A stretch of DNA of 60,621 bases from Roseovarius autotrophicus (GCF_018069895.1 NZ_JAGQDH010000017.1:1-60621), one strand, 5' to 3'. Shown: positions 25,107-35,119, numbered from the stretch's first letter. The notes: generated by a model not told the origin, from the sequence alone. Program-made: numbers and translations.

Positions 25107-27062
25107 ATGCGCCCTGACCCCCTGCGCGCCTGTTTCCATGCGCTTGCCCTTCTGCTGGTCCTGCTGCTGCCGGACGCGGGCCATGCCCAGGTGCCGTTGC
25201 AACCGCTCCTGCAAGAGCATCGCGCGGCGATTGCCGCCCCCTCGCGCGGCACCGCCGGTGCGATGGTCGCGGCGCTGCTGTCCTCCGGCCATCCCGAGGC
25301 GGCGGAATTTCTGCGCCGATGGCAGGATCGCGGCGTGGCCGAGCGGCGCGCGGACGGGGTGTTTCTTTACAGTGACGATGCGGGTGGGCTGACAGAGATC
25401 GACGGCGGCAGGACGGTGACGGGCCTGACAAGCCGGGATGTGGCCCCGATCCGGCCCAACGCGGGCGTGCGCGCCGTGGTTGCTGCCGCACTGGTGCCCT
25501 TCGCGCTGTCCGACCCGGACCCCGAACGCCGCCGCGCAGCACTCGACGCCATTGCCCGCAGCCCCGACGCAGGGCAGATCACGCCGCTGATGGCGTCGCT
25601 CGATGGCGAGGCGGATGCGGGCCTGCGCGCACGCAAGGCGCGGCTGCTGACGCTGCTGACCGCGCAGTTCGGCCCGGATCGCGGGGATCGGCTTGCCGCG
25701 ATAGAGAGCCTTGCAGGCGACACCGCCATAGAGGCGCGCGCCGTGCTGAACCAGATTGCGGCCAGGGTGCCGGGCGCGGCGGCGGCACTGCCTGCGGGGG
25801 CCAATATCGCGCGGGTGCTGGAGGTGGGCGAGGATCTGACCGAGACCGAGGCGCATGACCGGCTTGTGGCCGCGCGCCTGGCACCCCCCCGCCCCACCGC
25901 GAAGGACCTGCGCGACGCGCTCTCCGCGCATATCGAGGGCGGCAGCGTGGGCGGCATCCCCTTGCACCGGCTCGACACGCAGGCGATGCGTCTGCGCGCC
26001 TATGAGGTGCTGGAGGCGGCGGGCCGCGTGCCGCCGCGCTCGGGCCCCGCAGAGGTGACGCAGGCCGTGGCCGCGCATGTGTTCTTCGAGGCCTATTCCG
26101 AACCCGATCCCGACATCACCGCCGCCGCAGAGCAGGCACTTTCGGCCACCACACGCAAGATCGCGCTCTTTCAGGGGGCTGACCTGATCCTTGACGGGCT
26201 GTCGCTGGCGTCGATCTTCTTTCTTGCCGCGATCGGGCTTGCCATCACCTTTGGCGTCATGGGCGTGATCAATATGGCCCATGGCGAATTCATCATGATG
26301 GGGGCCTATACCGGCTATGTGGTGCAGCTTTTCATCCCTGATTACACCGTCAGCCTGATTGTTGCCCTGCCGCTGGCCTTTGCCGTGACCTTCGGGGCTG
26401 GCGTGGCGATGGAGCGGCTGGTGATCCGCCACCTCTACACCCGCCCGCTGGAAACGCTGCTGGCGACCTTCGGCATCTCCATTGCGCTGCAACAACTGGC
26501 CAAGAACATCTTTGGCACGCAGGCCCGGCCCCTGACCGCGCCCGACTGGCTGAGCGGGGCGCTTACCTTCAACGACATTGTTGGCATTTCCTCGATCCGG
26601 GTGGCGATCTTTGTGCTGGCGCTGATCTTTCTTGCGCTGCTTCTCTATATCCTCAAGCGCACAAGGCTGGGGCTGGAGGTGCGGGCGGTCACGCAAAACC
26701 CCGGCATGGCGGCCTCGATGGGGATCAACCCCGACCGCATCAACATGCTGACCTTCGGCCTTGGCTCGGGCATCGCGGGCATCGCGGGCGTGGCGATTGG
26801 CCTCTATGCGCAGGTGACGTCCGAGATGGGGGCCAACTACATCGTGCAAAGTTTCATGACCGTGGTGGTGGGCGGTGTCGGCAATGTCTGGGGCACGCTG
26901 GCGGGGGCGTCGATGATCGGCTTCCTGCAAAAGGGCATCGAATGGTTCAACCCCTCCAACACGCTGGCGGCGCAGACCTACATGATCCTCTTCATCATCC
27001 TTTTCATACAATTCCGGCCCAAGGGCATCGTCGCCCTCAAGGGCCGCGCGGCGGGGGACTGA
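25107..27062 (+). CDS. urtB: Urea ABC transporter permease UrtB with N-terminal HEAT-like domain
   Basis: 651 residues. After a signal peptide (residues 1-25), about 310 residues of alanine- and arginine-rich helical repeats resemble HEAT repeats. The LivH-type permease occupies residues 355-650, with FLAAIGLAITFGVMGVINMAHGEF, MERLVIRHLYTRPLETLLATFGIS and TVVVGGVGNVWG. The periplasmic extension occurs in other proteobacterial UrtB proteins and may contact UrtA. Four bases separate it from urtC. Confidence 0.93.
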   Translation: MRPDPLRACFHALALLLVLLLPDAGHAQVPLQPLLQEHRAAIAAPSRGTAGAMVAALLSSGHPEAAEFLRRWQDRGVAERRADGVFLYSDDAGGLTEIDGGRTVTGLTSRDVAPIRPNAGVRAVVAAALVPFALSDPDPERRRAALDAIARSPDAGQITPLMASLDGEADAGLRARKARLLTLLTAQFGPDRGDRLAAIESLAGDTAIEARAVLNQIAARVPGAAAALPAGANIARVLEVGEDLTETEAHDRLVAARLAPPRPTAKDLRDALSAHIEGGSVGGIPLHRLDTQAMRLRAYEVLEAAGRVPPRSGPAEVTQAVAAHVFFEAYSEPDPDITAAAEQALSATTRKIALFQGADLILDGLSLASIFFLAAIGLAITFGVMGVINMAHGEFIMMGAYTGYVVQLFIPDYTVSLIVALPLAFAVTFGAGVAMERLVIRHLYTRPLETLLATFGISIALQQLAKNIFGTQARPLTAPDWLSGALTFNDIVGISSIRVAIFVLALIFLALLLYILKRTRLGLEVRAVTQNPGMAASMGINPDRINMLTFGLGSGIAGIAGVAIGLYAQVTSEMGANYIVQSFMTVVVGGVGNVWGTLAGASMIGFLQKGIEWFNPSNTLAAQTYMILFIILFIQFRPKGIVALKGRAAGD

Positions 27063-27065
27063 GCC

Positions 27066-28250
27066 ATGAGCACACCCGAGATTGCCCCGCGCAGGCGGTT
27101 TCTGGCGGAAAATCCGTCGGTCCTGTGGTTCCTTGGCGGGCTTGGCCTCTTTACCCTTGGCGTGACGGTGCTGGCCGAGGGGTTCGGGCTTGGCACGCTC
27201 TCCACCTCGATGGTCAAGATCCTCGGCATGACGCTGTGTCTGTGCCTGATCGCCGTGGCGATGGATGTGGTCTGGGGCTATTGCGGCATCCTCAGCCTGG
27301 GCCATTTCGCCTTTTTCGGGATCGGCGGCTATGCCATCGGCATGTGGCTGATGTATGCCCGCACCGAGGGCATCGTGACCGAGGCGCTTTTGTCCGCCCC
27401 GATCCCGCCCACAAGGACCGAGATCACCGACGCCATCGCCGGCCAGATCTTTGGCGTGGTGGGCAGCAGCAAGTTGCCCGTGCTCTGGGGCTTTGCCCAT
27501 TCGCTGCCCTTGCAACTGGCGATGGTGGTGCTGGTGCCGGGGCTTCTGGCGCTGGTGTTCGGCTGGCTGGCTTTTCGAAGCCGCGTCACCGGCGTTTACC
27601 TGTCGATCCTGACGCAGGCGATGACGCTGGCGCTGTCGCTCTACCTTTTCCAGAACGACAGCGGGCTGCGCGGCAATAACGGCCTTTCGGGGTTGCAGAA
27701 CATTCCCGGTCTCGATCATCTGCCGCAGGCGACCCTTTCGCTGTGGTTCTTCTGGGCCTCGGCGGCGGCGCTCGGGCTTGGCTATCTGTTCTTCGCCTGG
27801 CTGGTCTCGGGCAAGTTCGGCTCGGTCATCCGCGCGATCCGCGACAATGAGGCGCGGGTGCGGTTTCTCGGCTACGAGGTGGAGCATTACAAGCTGGTGG
27901 TCTTTACCCTCACGGCCATCATCGCGGGGATCGCCGGGGCGCTCTATTATCCGCAGGCGGGCATCGTGAACCCGGCGGAAATTGCGCCTATCGCGTCCAT
28001 TTACCTCGCCGTCTGGGTCGCCATCGGCGGGCGCGGGCGGCTTTATGGCGCGGTGATCGGCGCGGCGGTGGTCAGCCTTGCCTCAAGCTGGTTCACCGGC
28101 GGCGGCGCGCCCGCGATCGACCTTGGCTTTTACCGCATCAACTGGACCGACTGGTGGCTGGTGCTCTTGGGTTTTGGCTTTGTCGCGGTCACGCTTTTCC
28201 TGCCGCGCGGCATCGGCGGGCTGTTTGACCGGCTGGTGAGGAAATCATGA
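27066..28250 (+). CDS. urtC: Urea ABC transporter permease UrtC
   Basis: LivM-type membrane subunit, 394 residues with about ten hydrophobic segments. Landmarks are MDVVWGYCGILSLGHFAFFGIGGYA, SRVTGVYLSILTQAMTLAL and GSVIRAIRDNEARVRFLGYEVEHYKL (the coupling-helix region facing the ATPases). Its last four bases overlap urtD (ATGA). Confidence 0.94.
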   Translation: MSTPEIAPRRRFLAENPSVLWFLGGLGLFTLGVTVLAEGFGLGTLSTSMVKILGMTLCLCLIAVAMDVVWGYCGILSLGHFAFFGIGGYAIGMWLMYARTEGIVTEALLSAPIPPTRTEITDAIAGQIFGVVGSSKLPVLWGFAHSLPLQLAMVVLVPGLLALVFGWLAFRSRVTGVYLSILTQAMTLALSLYLFQNDSGLRGNNGLSGLQNIPGLDHLPQATLSLWFFWASAAALGLGYLFFAWLVSGKFGSVIRAIRDNEARVRFLGYEVEHYKLVVFTLTAIIAGIAGALYYPQAGIVNPAEIAPIASIYLAVWVAIGGRGRLYGAVIGAAVVSLASSWFTGGGAPAIDLGFYRINWTDWWLVLLGFGFVAVTLFLPRGIGGLFDRLVRKS

Positions 28251-28987
28251 GCGCGATTCTGGAAGTCTCGGGCGTGTCCGTCACCTTCGACGGGTTCCGC
28301 GCCATCAACAACCTGTCCATTTCCATCCCCGAGACAGGGCTGCGCGCAATCATCGGACCCAACGGTGCGGGCAAGACGACCTTCATGGATATCGTCACGG
28401 GCAAGACGAAACCAGATGAGGGCCGGGTGATCTGGGGCGAGAAATCCGTCTCGCTTCTGGGGCTGAGCGAGAGCGCCATCGCGCAGGCGGGCATTGGGCG
28501 CAAGTTCCAGAAACCCACGGTGTTCGAGGCCCAAAGCGTGCGTGACAACCTTGCCATGGCCCTGCGTGCGCCGCGCGGGCCGTTCGACGTGCTGCGCGCC
28601 CGCCGATCGCGCAGAGCCGATGACCGCATCCGCGATCTGGCCGAGGAGATCGGCCTTGCCGATGCGCTGCCCCGCCCTGCCGGAGAGTTGAGCCACGGGC
28701 AGAAGCAATGGCTGGAAATCGGCATGTTGCTGGCGCAGGATCCGCGCCTCTTGCTGGTGGATGAGCCTGCCGCCGGCATGACCCCTGCCGAGCGCGAACA
28801 CACCACCGATCTCTTGAAACGCGCGGCGCAGACCCGCGCCGTGGTGGTGATCGAGCATGACATGGAATTCGTGCGCCGCCTCGATTGCCGGGTGACGGTG
28901 CTGCACGAGGGCGCGGTTCTGGCCGAGGGCAGTCTGGATCACGTCACCCGCAACCAACAGGTGATTGATGTCTATCTGGGGAGATGA
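28247..28987 (+). CDS. urtD: Urea ABC transporter ATP-binding protein UrtD
   Basis: LivG-type ATPase of 246 residues. Walker A is GPNGAGKTT near residue 40, the signature motif is the degenerate LSHGQKQWLEIG, Walker B is LLLVDEPAAGM and the switch His is in VVVIEHDMEFV. It pairs with UrtE to power urea uptake. Confidence 0.95.
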   Translation: MSAILEVSGVSVTFDGFRAINNLSISIPETGLRAIIGPNGAGKTTFMDIVTGKTKPDEGRVIWGEKSVSLLGLSESAIAQAGIGRKFQKPTVFEAQSVRDNLAMALRAPRGPFDVLRARRSRRADDRIRDLAEEIGLADALPRPAGELSHGQKQWLEIGMLLAQDPRLLLVDEPAAGMTPAEREHTTDLLKRAAQTRAVVVIEHDMEFVRRLDCRVTVLHEGAVLAEGSLDHVTRNQQVIDVYLGR

Positions 28988-28990
28988 TCC

Positions 28991-29686
28991 ATGCTGAGTG
29001 TCGAGAACCTGACCCTGCATTACGGCGCGTCGCAGATCCTGCATGGCGTCAGCCTGAGCGCGCGGCCCGGTGCGGTGACGGCGGTGATGGGCACCAACGG
29101 GGTGGGCAAGACCAGCCTCCTGAAGGCCATCGCCGGGCGGCACCCCTATTCGGGCGGACGCATCACGCTCGATGGGGCAGAGTTGCACCATCTGAGCGCG
29201 GCGCAGGCGGCGAAGGCGGGCATCGCCTATGTGCCGCAGGGGCGCGAGGTGTTTCCGCTGCTGACCGTCACCGAGAACCTGCAAACCGGCTTTGCCTGCC
29301 TGCCGAAATCAGAGCATCGGATTCCGCCGCGTATCTATGATCTGTTCCCGGTGCTGGCGCAGATGAAGGACCGGCGCGGCGGCGATCTGTCGGGTGGTCA
29401 GCAACAGCAGCTTGCCATTGCCCGCGCGCTGATCGCGCGGCCCCGCGTGCTGTTGCTGGATGAGCCGACCGAAGGCATCCAGCCCAATATCATCAAGCAG
29501 ATCGGCGAAGTGATCCGGCTTTTGCGCGACGAGGGCGAGATCGCCATCGTTCTGGTCGAGCAATATTTCGATTTCGCCTACGGGCTGGCGGATGATCTGG
29601 TGGTGTTGAACCGGGGCGAGGTGCGGTTGTCAGAGCCTGCGGCGATGGTCGAGCGGGCGCGGCTCTTGCGCGAAGTGTCTATTTGA
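28991..29686 (+). CDS. urtE: Urea ABC transporter ATP-binding protein UrtE
   Basis: LivF-type ATPase of 231 residues. Walker A is GTNGVGKTSLLKAI, the signature motif is LSGGQQQQLAIARAL, Walker B is VLLLDEPTEGIQPNI, a UrtE-specific wording, and the switch region is IVLVEQYFDFAY. It ends the transport operon; ureD starts 127 bases downstream. Confidence 0.95.
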   Translation: MLSVENLTLHYGASQILHGVSLSARPGAVTAVMGTNGVGKTSLLKAIAGRHPYSGGRITLDGAELHHLSAAQAAKAGIAYVPQGREVFPLLTVTENLQTGFACLPKSEHRIPPRIYDLFPVLAQMKDRRGGDLSGGQQQQLAIARALIARPRVLLLDEPTEGIQPNIIKQIGEVIRLLRDEGEIAIVLVEQYFDFAYGLADDLVVLNRGEVRLSEPAAMVERARLLREVSI

Positions 29687-29813
29687 TGAGCGAACTGCCG
29701 GTTTTTCGGGCAATCAGGCCTATCAGCGCGCCCGTGAGCGGGGGGCAGGTCCGGCCCTGTCTGGCGGTCGGTCACGGCATGGCTAGGCTGATCGCAAAAG
29801 GAGCGCCCCGCCG

Positions 29814-30626
29814 ATGACTGCCGTGCCTGCCCCCGTCCTTGAACGCTCTCACGGGCGCGTGCGTGTCACGATCGTGCCCGGTCCGGGGGCTGGACGGCTG
29901 GAACGGCTGGCGCAGGCAGGATCGGCCAAGGCTTTCGTGCATCCGGGGGCATCGGGGCCGGAGGTGGTGTTTCTCAACACATCCGGCGGGTTGGCGGGGG
30001 GCGACCGGCTGTCGCTGTCGCTCGATCTTGGGCAGGGATGCCGGGCCACGGCCACCACCCAGACAGCAGAGCGCGCCTATCGCAGCACCGGCGGTGCGGC
30101 GCGCGTCGAGGTACGGCATGTGGTGGGGGCGGGCGCGCATCTGGATTGGCTGCCGCAGGAAACGATCCTGTTCGATCAAAGCAGTCTTGACCGCGAGACG
30201 GTGATCGACCTTGGCCCCGGCGCGTCCTGCCTGATGCTGGAGGCGGTAATTCTGGGCCGTGCCGCCATGGGCGAGACGGTGACGCAGGTATGCCTGCGCG
30301 ACATCCGCCGGATCACGCGCGACGCTCGCCCGGTGCTGGTCGAGCCGCTGCATCTGGGCACCGCTGCGTTGACGGCCGGTCCCGGCGTGCTGAACGGCGC
30401 GCGCGCCTTTGCCACGCTGGCGCTGGTGGCGCAGGGGGCCGAGGACGCGGTGGCGCGGGTGCGCTGCGTGCTGGATGAGCCGGGCGTCGCGGGCGGCGCC
30501 TCGGGCTTTGACGGGCGGCTGGTCGTGCGGCTGATGGCGGGCGATGGCTGGCCGCTGCGGCGGCAGATCCTGCGGTTGCTGGCGGTGCTGCGCCCCGGTC
30601 CGTGCCCCCGCGTCTGGCAGATCTAG
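29814..30626 (+). CDS. ureD: Urease accessory protein UreD (UreH)
   Basis: Urease maturation scaffold of 270 residues that binds apo-urease and routes nickel with UreF and UreG. Family motifs are VFLNTSGGLAGGDRL near residue 45, TTQTAERAYRS, LPQETILFD and ARAFATLALVA. An AGGAG lies about 10 bases before the ATG. First gene of the urease operon, 12 bases ahead of ureA. Confidence 0.93.
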   Translation: MTAVPAPVLERSHGRVRVTIVPGPGAGRLERLAQAGSAKAFVHPGASGPEVVFLNTSGGLAGGDRLSLSLDLGQGCRATATTQTAERAYRSTGGAARVEVRHVVGAGAHLDWLPQETILFDQSSLDRETVIDLGPGASCLMLEAVILGRAAMGETVTQVCLRDIRRITRDARPVLVEPLHLGTAALTAGPGVLNGARAFATLALVAQGAEDAVARVRCVLDEPGVAGGASGFDGRLVVRLMAGDGWPLRRQILRLLAVLRPGPCPRVWQI

Positions 30627-30638
30627 GAGAGATATGCG

Positions 30639-30941
30639 ATGAACCTGACCCCCCGCGAAAAGGACAAGCTGCTGATCAGTCTCGCCGCGATGGTGGCGCG
30701 TGGCAGGCTGGCGCGCGGTGTGTGTCTCAACCATCCCGAGGCGGTGGCGCTGATCACCGATTTCGTGGTCGAGGGCGCGCGCGAGGGCCGCACGGTGGCC
30801 GATCTGATGGAGGCGGGCGCGCATGTCGTCACCGCCGATCAGTGCATGTCGGGCATCGCGCAGATGATCCATTCCGTGCAGGTCGAGGCGACATTCCCCG
30901 ACGGCACCAAGCTTGTCACCGTCCACAACCCGATCCGCTGA
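30639..30941 (+). CDS. ureA: Urease gamma subunit
   Basis: 100 residues, the standard length. [37 protein letters not shown] and the C-terminal HNPIR are essentially invariant in gamma subunits. It forms the apoenzyme with UreB and UreC. Confidence 0.97.
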   Translation: MNLTPREKDKLLISLAAMVARGRLARGVCLNHPEAVALITDFVVEGAREGRTVADLMEAGAHVVTADQCMSGIAQMIHSVQVEATFPDGTKLVTVHNPIR

Positions 30942-30953
30942 AAGGAGAGACCC

Positions 30954-31112
30954 ATGCGTTACGTCCTCATCCCCCTTATCCTGCTGCCGACGCTGGCGCA
31001 GGCCGATTCCGGCCCGCATCTGCACCCGCACGGGATTGATGCCCTGTGGCTGATCGTGGTGGGTGCGCTGGCGCTGGCAGGCGGCTATGCGCTGGCCCGG
31101 TGGCGGAAATGA
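30954..31112 (+). CDS. Small His-motif membrane or secreted peptide between ureA and ureB
   Basis: 52-codon gene with an AAAGGAGAGA ribosome site at ideal distance. The peptide starts [20 protein letters not shown], a signal-peptide-like stretch. It has a short PHLHPHG segment with three histidines, then one hydrophobic helix (residues 29-47) and the basic end ARWRK. Its stop overlaps the ureB start in ATGA, so it is positioned to be translated as part of the operon. I do not know a named family. Histidines near a membrane helix in a nickel-enzyme operon could suggest nickel handling (inference). Confidence 0.75.
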   Translation: MRYVLIPLILLPTLAQADSGPHLHPHGIDALWLIVVGALALAGGYALARWRK

Positions 31113-31414
31113 TCCCCGGAGAAGTGTTCCCCGCCGAGGGCGAGATTACGCTGAACGCGGGCCGCCCCGTCACCGTGCTGATGGTGGCCAATACCGGCGA
31201 CCGGCCCGTGCAGGTGGGCAGCCATTACCATTTCGCCGAGGCCAATCCGGGGCTGTCCTTTGACCGCGCCACAGCGCGCGGGCAACGGTTGGACATTCCC
31301 GCAGGCACCGCGATCCGCTTCGAGCCGGGGCAAAGCCGCGAGGTGCGGCTTGTTCCCTATGGCGGCGCGCGGCGGGTGTTCGGATTCAATCAACAGGTGA
31401 TGGGGGATTTGTAG
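31109..31414 (+). CDS. ureB: Urease beta subunit
   Basis: 101 residues, standard for separate beta subunits. [45 protein letters not shown] and [10 protein letters not shown] are family signatures. The ATG at 31109 overlaps the stop of the upstream small gene, consistent with coupled translation. Confidence 0.97.
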   Translation: MIPGEVFPAEGEITLNAGRPVTVLMVANTGDRPVQVGSHYHFAEANPGLSFDRATARGQRLDIPAGTAIRFEPGQSREVRLVPYGGARRVFGFNQQVMGDL

Positions 31415-31636
31415 ATGTGCGGGATTGATAAAATGTGCCTCTTGCCCGGAATCGAGGCGCGAAGCGCCGCCGGGCAGCGCCCGACCGCCCCCCGGGCGGG
31501 CGCTTTTGCAGCCTCGCACACGCGTGCAATCGTCGCAGTATTCGGCACCATAAATCGCCCCGCCTCAGCGGTTGCTGCGCCCCCCCGCGGTCGGGCCCAG
31601 CCCGACGGCGCGCCACGGGTTATCGGAGACCTCTAG
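31415..31636 (+). repeat. Hairpin-rich 222-bp spacer between ureB and ureC
   Basis: Contains GGCGC/GCGCC at 31456-31468, then AGCGCCCG/CGGGCGCT (31476-31504) followed by TTTT, which looks like an intrinsic terminator. GTCGGGC/GCCCGAC lies at 31590-31606. Composition suggests a mobile intergenic (REP-like) element in the operon. A 73-codon frame fills it exactly, but its Pro/Ala/Arg content and lack of a ribosome site argue against a gene. Confidence 0.6.
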
Positions 31637-33343
31637 ATGCCCTACGCGATCCCCCGCGCCGCCTATGCCGCCATGTATGGCCCCACCACGGGCGACCGGC
31701 TGCGGCTGGGCGATACTGACCTCATCATCGAGGTAGAGCGTGATCTGACCACCTATGGCGAAGAGGTGAAATTCGGCGGCGGCAAAGTCATCCGCGACGG
31801 CATGGGCCAATCCCAGACCACGCGGGCGGGCGGGGCGATGGACACGGTCATCACCAACGCGCTGATCGTCGATCATCAGGGGATCACCAAGGCCGATGTG
31901 GGGCTGCGGGACGGGCTGATTGCCGCCATCGGCAAGGCGGGCAACCCCGACACGCAACCCGGCGTGGACATCATCATCGGGCCGGGAACCGAGATCATCG
32001 CCGGAGAGGGCCGCATCCTCACCCCCGGCGGGTTTGACGCGCATATCCATTTCATCTGCCCGCAGCAGATCGACGACGCGCTCCATTCCGGCATCACCAC
32101 CATGCTGGGCGGCGGCACCGGGCCTGCCCATGGCACGCTTGCCACCACCTGCACGCCGGGGGCGTTTCATATCGGGCGGATGTTGCAGGCGGCGGATGCC
32201 TTTCCGATGAACCTCGGGTTCGCGGGCAAGGGCAACGCCAGCCTGCCCGCCGCGCTGATCGAGCAGGTCCATGCCGGGGCCTGCGCGCTGAAATTGCACG
32301 AGGATTGGGGCACCACGCCCGGTGCCATCGACTGTTGCCTGAGTGTCGCCGATGACATGGACGTGCAGGTGATGATCCACACCGATACGCTCAACGAAAG
32401 CGGGTTCGTGGAAAACACCCTCGCCGCCATCAAGGGCCGCACCATCCACGCCTATCACACCGAGGGCGCAGGCGGCGGGCACGCCCCCGACATCATGAAG
32501 GTGGTGTCCTCGCAGAATGTGCTGCCCTCCTCGACCAACCCGACCATGCCCTACACCGTCAACACCATTGAGGAACATCTCGACATGCTGATGGTCTGTC
32601 ATCACCTTGACCGGACCATCCCCGAGGACGTGGCCTTTGCTGAGAGCCGCATACGGCGCGAGACCATCGCCGCCGAGGACATCCTGCACGACATGGGCGC
32701 GTTTTCGGTCATGGCGTCCGACAGTCAGGCCATGGGCCGCGTGGGAGAGGTGATCATCCGCACATGGCAGACCGCCGACAAGATGCGCAAGCAGCGCGGG
32801 CGCCTGACGGAGGAAACCGGCGAAAACGACAATTTCCGGGTGCGCCGCTATATCGCCAAATACACCATCAACCCCGCCATCGCGCATGGCATTTCCGCCC
32901 ATATCGGCAGCATCACGCCCGGCAAGCGCGCCGATCTGGTGCTGTGGGATCCGGCGTTCTTTGGCGCGAAACCGGAAATGGTGCTGATGGGCGGGACCAT
33001 CGTGCTGGCGCAGATGGGTGATCCCAACGGCTCGATCCCGGCGCAGCCGGTGCATTCGCGCCCCATGTTCGGGGCCTTCGGGCGGGCGCTGGAACGGTCC
33101 TCGGTGCTCTTTGTCAGCGCGGCGGCGCAGGCGGACGGGATCGGTGCGACGCTGGGGCTGGCCAAGACCACGCTGCCGGTGGCGAACACGCGGCACACGG
33201 GCAAATCCGACATGATCCTGAACGCCGCCACGCCAAGGATCGAGGTGGACCCGGAAACCTATGAGGTGCGCGCCGATGGCGAATTGCTCACCTGCGCGCC
33301 CGCCACGGAATTGCCGCTGGCGCAACGCTATTTCCTGTATTGA
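31637..33343 (+). CDS. ureC: Urease alpha subunit
   Basis: Catalytic subunit, 568 residues, which hydrolyses urea at a dinickel centre. The metal ligands begin with DAHIHFI near residue 136. The carbamylated lysine is in [11 protein letters not shown] near residue 219, with further His ligands in [10 protein letters not shown] and [14 protein letters not shown]. The active-site flap cysteine is in MVCHHLD near residue 321. All catalytic residues are present. GGAGA precedes the start. Confidence 0.98.
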   Translation: MPYAIPRAAYAAMYGPTTGDRLRLGDTDLIIEVERDLTTYGEEVKFGGGKVIRDGMGQSQTTRAGGAMDTVITNALIVDHQGITKADVGLRDGLIAAIGKAGNPDTQPGVDIIIGPGTEIIAGEGRILTPGGFDAHIHFICPQQIDDALHSGITTMLGGGTGPAHGTLATTCTPGAFHIGRMLQAADAFPMNLGFAGKGNASLPAALIEQVHAGACALKLHEDWGTTPGAIDCCLSVADDMDVQVMIHTDTLNESGFVENTLAAIKGRTIHAYHTEGAGGGHAPDIMKVVSSQNVLPSSTNPTMPYTVNTIEEHLDMLMVCHHLDRTIPEDVAFAESRIRRETIAAEDILHDMGAFSVMASDSQAMGRVGEVIIRTWQTADKMRKQRGRLTEETGENDNFRVRRYIAKYTINPAIAHGISAHIGSITPGKRADLVLWDPAFFGAKPEMVLMGGTIVLAQMGDPNGSIPAQPVHSRPMFGAFGRALERSSVLFVSAAAQADGIGATLGLAKTTLPVANTRHTGKSDMILNAATPRIEVDPETYEVRADGELLTCAPATELPLAQRYFLY

Positions 33344-33354
33344 GAGGCAGAGAC

Positions 33355-33825
33355 ATGACCGACTTGCCCGTTGCCCGCCGCCTTCTGTCGCATGCGCCTG
33401 ACCAAAGCGCGGATACCGTCGCGCTTGGCTATGACGCGCGGCTCTTGCGGCGCAAGCGGCTGGTGGGGCGGGGCGGGCTCGCCTTTCTGGTCGATCTGGC
33501 CGAGGTGACCAACCTTGACGATCACTGGGGTTTTGCGCTTGACGATGGCCGCGCGGTGGGGGTCGAGGCCGCGCCAGAGGATCTCATCGAGGTGCGCGGC
33601 GATCTGGCGCGTCTGGCGTGGCATATCGGCAACCGGCACACGCCCTGTGAGATGGGTGCCGATCACCTGACGATCCGGCGGGATCATGTGATCGAGGCGA
33701 TGCTGGCGCAGCTTGGTGCGGCGTTGACGCCCGTCACCGGCCCCTTTCGACCCGAGGGCGGGGCCTATGGCAAGGGGCGCACCATGGGGCATGATCACGG
33801 CCACACGCATCACGCCCACGCCTGA
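33355..33825 (+). CDS. ureE: Urease accessory protein UreE (nickel metallochaperone)
   Basis: 156 residues from the ATG at 33355. The peptide-binding N-terminal domain is followed by the metal domain with GNRHTPCEM near residue 93, where the conserved His binds nickel, and a His-rich tail HDHGHTHHAHA. It delivers nickel to UreG. Its stop overlaps ureF by one base. Confidence 0.93.
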   Translation: MTDLPVARRLLSHAPDQSADTVALGYDARLLRRKRLVGRGGLAFLVDLAEVTNLDDHWGFALDDGRAVGVEAAPEDLIEVRGDLARLAWHIGNRHTPCEMGADHLTIRRDHVIEAMLAQLGAALTPVTGPFRPEGGAYGKGRTMGHDHGHTHHAHA

Positions 33826-34457
33826 TGCTCACGCCCGCGCATCTCACCCTCGTGCACTGGCTCTCGCCCGCCTTTCCGACGGGGGCTTTTGCCTATTCGC
33901 ACGGGCTGGAGGCCGAGATCGCAGCGGGTGTCGTGCAGGATGCGCCAAGCCTTGAGGTCTGGTTGCGCAATATCCTGCGCTTCGGCGCGGGCTGGCAGGA
34001 TGCGGTGCTGCTGTGCCGTGCGCTGCAAGGGGAGTGCGATGCGCTGGACGATCTGGCGCGCGCGCTGCAACCCTCGGCCGAGCGATGGCGTGAGAGCGCC
34101 GGGCAGGGCGCGGCCTTTGCCCGCACCGTGGCCGGGATGACGGGGCGCGCGATGGTCCCGCGCCTTCTGCCGGTCGCGGTGGCAGAGGCGGCGGCCCCGC
34201 TCGCCCTGCCCGCGCGCGACGTGGCGGCGCTTTATCTTCAGGGCTTTGCCGGCAACCTCGTCACAATCGCCATCCGCCATGTGCCGCTGGGTCAGACAGA
34301 GGGGCAGGCGGTGCTGTCGCGGCTCCTGCCGGTGATCGAGGACCTGGCCACACGCGCGGCGGGGGCCAGTCTGGACGATATCGGCACCTGCGCACTGGCG
34401 GGCGATCTGGCGGCGCTGCGCCACGAAACCATGGACGTGAGGATATTTCGCACATGA
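33825..34457 (+). CDS. ureF: Urease accessory protein UreF
   Basis: 210-residue helical protein with [17 protein letters not shown] near the N-terminus, the UreF signature, and a C-terminal [22 protein letters not shown]. It bridges UreD and UreG in the activation complex. Its stop overlaps the ureG start by four bases. Confidence 0.93.
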   Translation: MLTPAHLTLVHWLSPAFPTGAFAYSHGLEAEIAAGVVQDAPSLEVWLRNILRFGAGWQDAVLLCRALQGECDALDDLARALQPSAERWRESAGQGAAFARTVAGMTGRAMVPRLLPVAVAEAAAPLALPARDVAALYLQGFAGNLVTIAIRHVPLGQTEGQAVLSRLLPVIEDLATRAAGASLDDIGTCALAGDLAALRHETMDVRIFRT

Positions 34458-35089
34458 CAGGCAAGAGCATGAACGGCCCGCTGCGGGTGGGCATCGGCGG
34501 CCCGGTGGGCGCGGGCAAGACCACGCTGACGGCGGCGCTGGCGCGGGCGCTGGCCCCGCGCTGTTCCATGGCGGTGATCACCAATGACATCTACACGCGC
34601 GAGGATGCGGAGTTTCTCATGCGCGCGCAGGTGCTGCCCGCGAACCGCATCCGGGGCGTGGAAACCGGCGGCTGCCCGCATACCGCGATCCGCGAGGATG
34701 CCAGCATCAATCTGGCGGCGGTGGATGACCTGACCGCCGCCTTTCCCGATCTCGACCTGATCCTGATCGAATCGGGCGGTGACAATCTGGCGGCCACGTT
34801 CAGCCCGGAACTGGCGGATCTGACGATCTACGTCATCGACACCGCCGCCGGACAGGACATCCCGCGCAAACGCGGGCCGGGATTGACGAAATCCGACCTT
34901 CTGGTGGTCAACAAGACCGATCTTGCGCCGCATGTGGGGGTCGATCTGGCGAGGCTCGAGGCCGATACGATCCGCGCGCGGGGGTGGCGGCCCTATGTGC
35001 TGGCCGGATTGCGCGAGGGGCGCGGAGTGGGTGCGATCACCGAATTCCTCATGCGCGAGGGTGGGTTGATGCCTGGGCAAACCGTCTGA
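34454..35089 (+). CDS. ureG: Urease accessory GTPase UreG
   Basis: 211-residue SIMIBI GTPase. The P-loop is [10 protein letters not shown] near residue 15. [13 protein letters not shown], the nickel-binding region [15 protein letters not shown] with the conserved Cys-Pro-His, [11 protein letters not shown] and the base-recognition [10 protein letters not shown] are all present. Last gene of the urease operon, followed by a hairpin. Confidence 0.96.
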   Translation: MTGKSMNGPLRVGIGGPVGAGKTTLTAALARALAPRCSMAVITNDIYTREDAEFLMRAQVLPANRIRGVETGGCPHTAIREDASINLAAVDDLTAAFPDLDLILIESGGDNLAATFSPELADLTIYVIDTAAGQDIPRKRGPGLTKSDLLVVNKTDLAPHVGVDLARLEADTIRARGWRPYVLAGLREGRGVGAITEFLMREGGLMPGQTV

Positions 35090-35101
35090 GGCAGCAAAAG
35101 C

Positions 35102-35119
35102 TGTCAGGCCTGCCTGACA
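35102..35119 (+). terminator. Hairpin at the end of the urease operon
   Basis: 7-base arms TGTCAGG and CCTGACA, 4-base loop, 12 bases after the ureG stop, followed by a weak T-containing stretch. Probable terminator. Confidence 0.55.

Noticed and set aside
25026..27887. A 953-codon minus-strand frame opposite urtB and urtC
   Set aside because: Low-complexity His/Arg/Gln translation mirroring the permease codons; no ribosome site or family signal.
31415..31636. 73-codon frame filling the ureB-ureC spacer
   Set aside because: No ribosome site, Pro/Ala/Arg-rich, and the DNA is better explained by hairpins.
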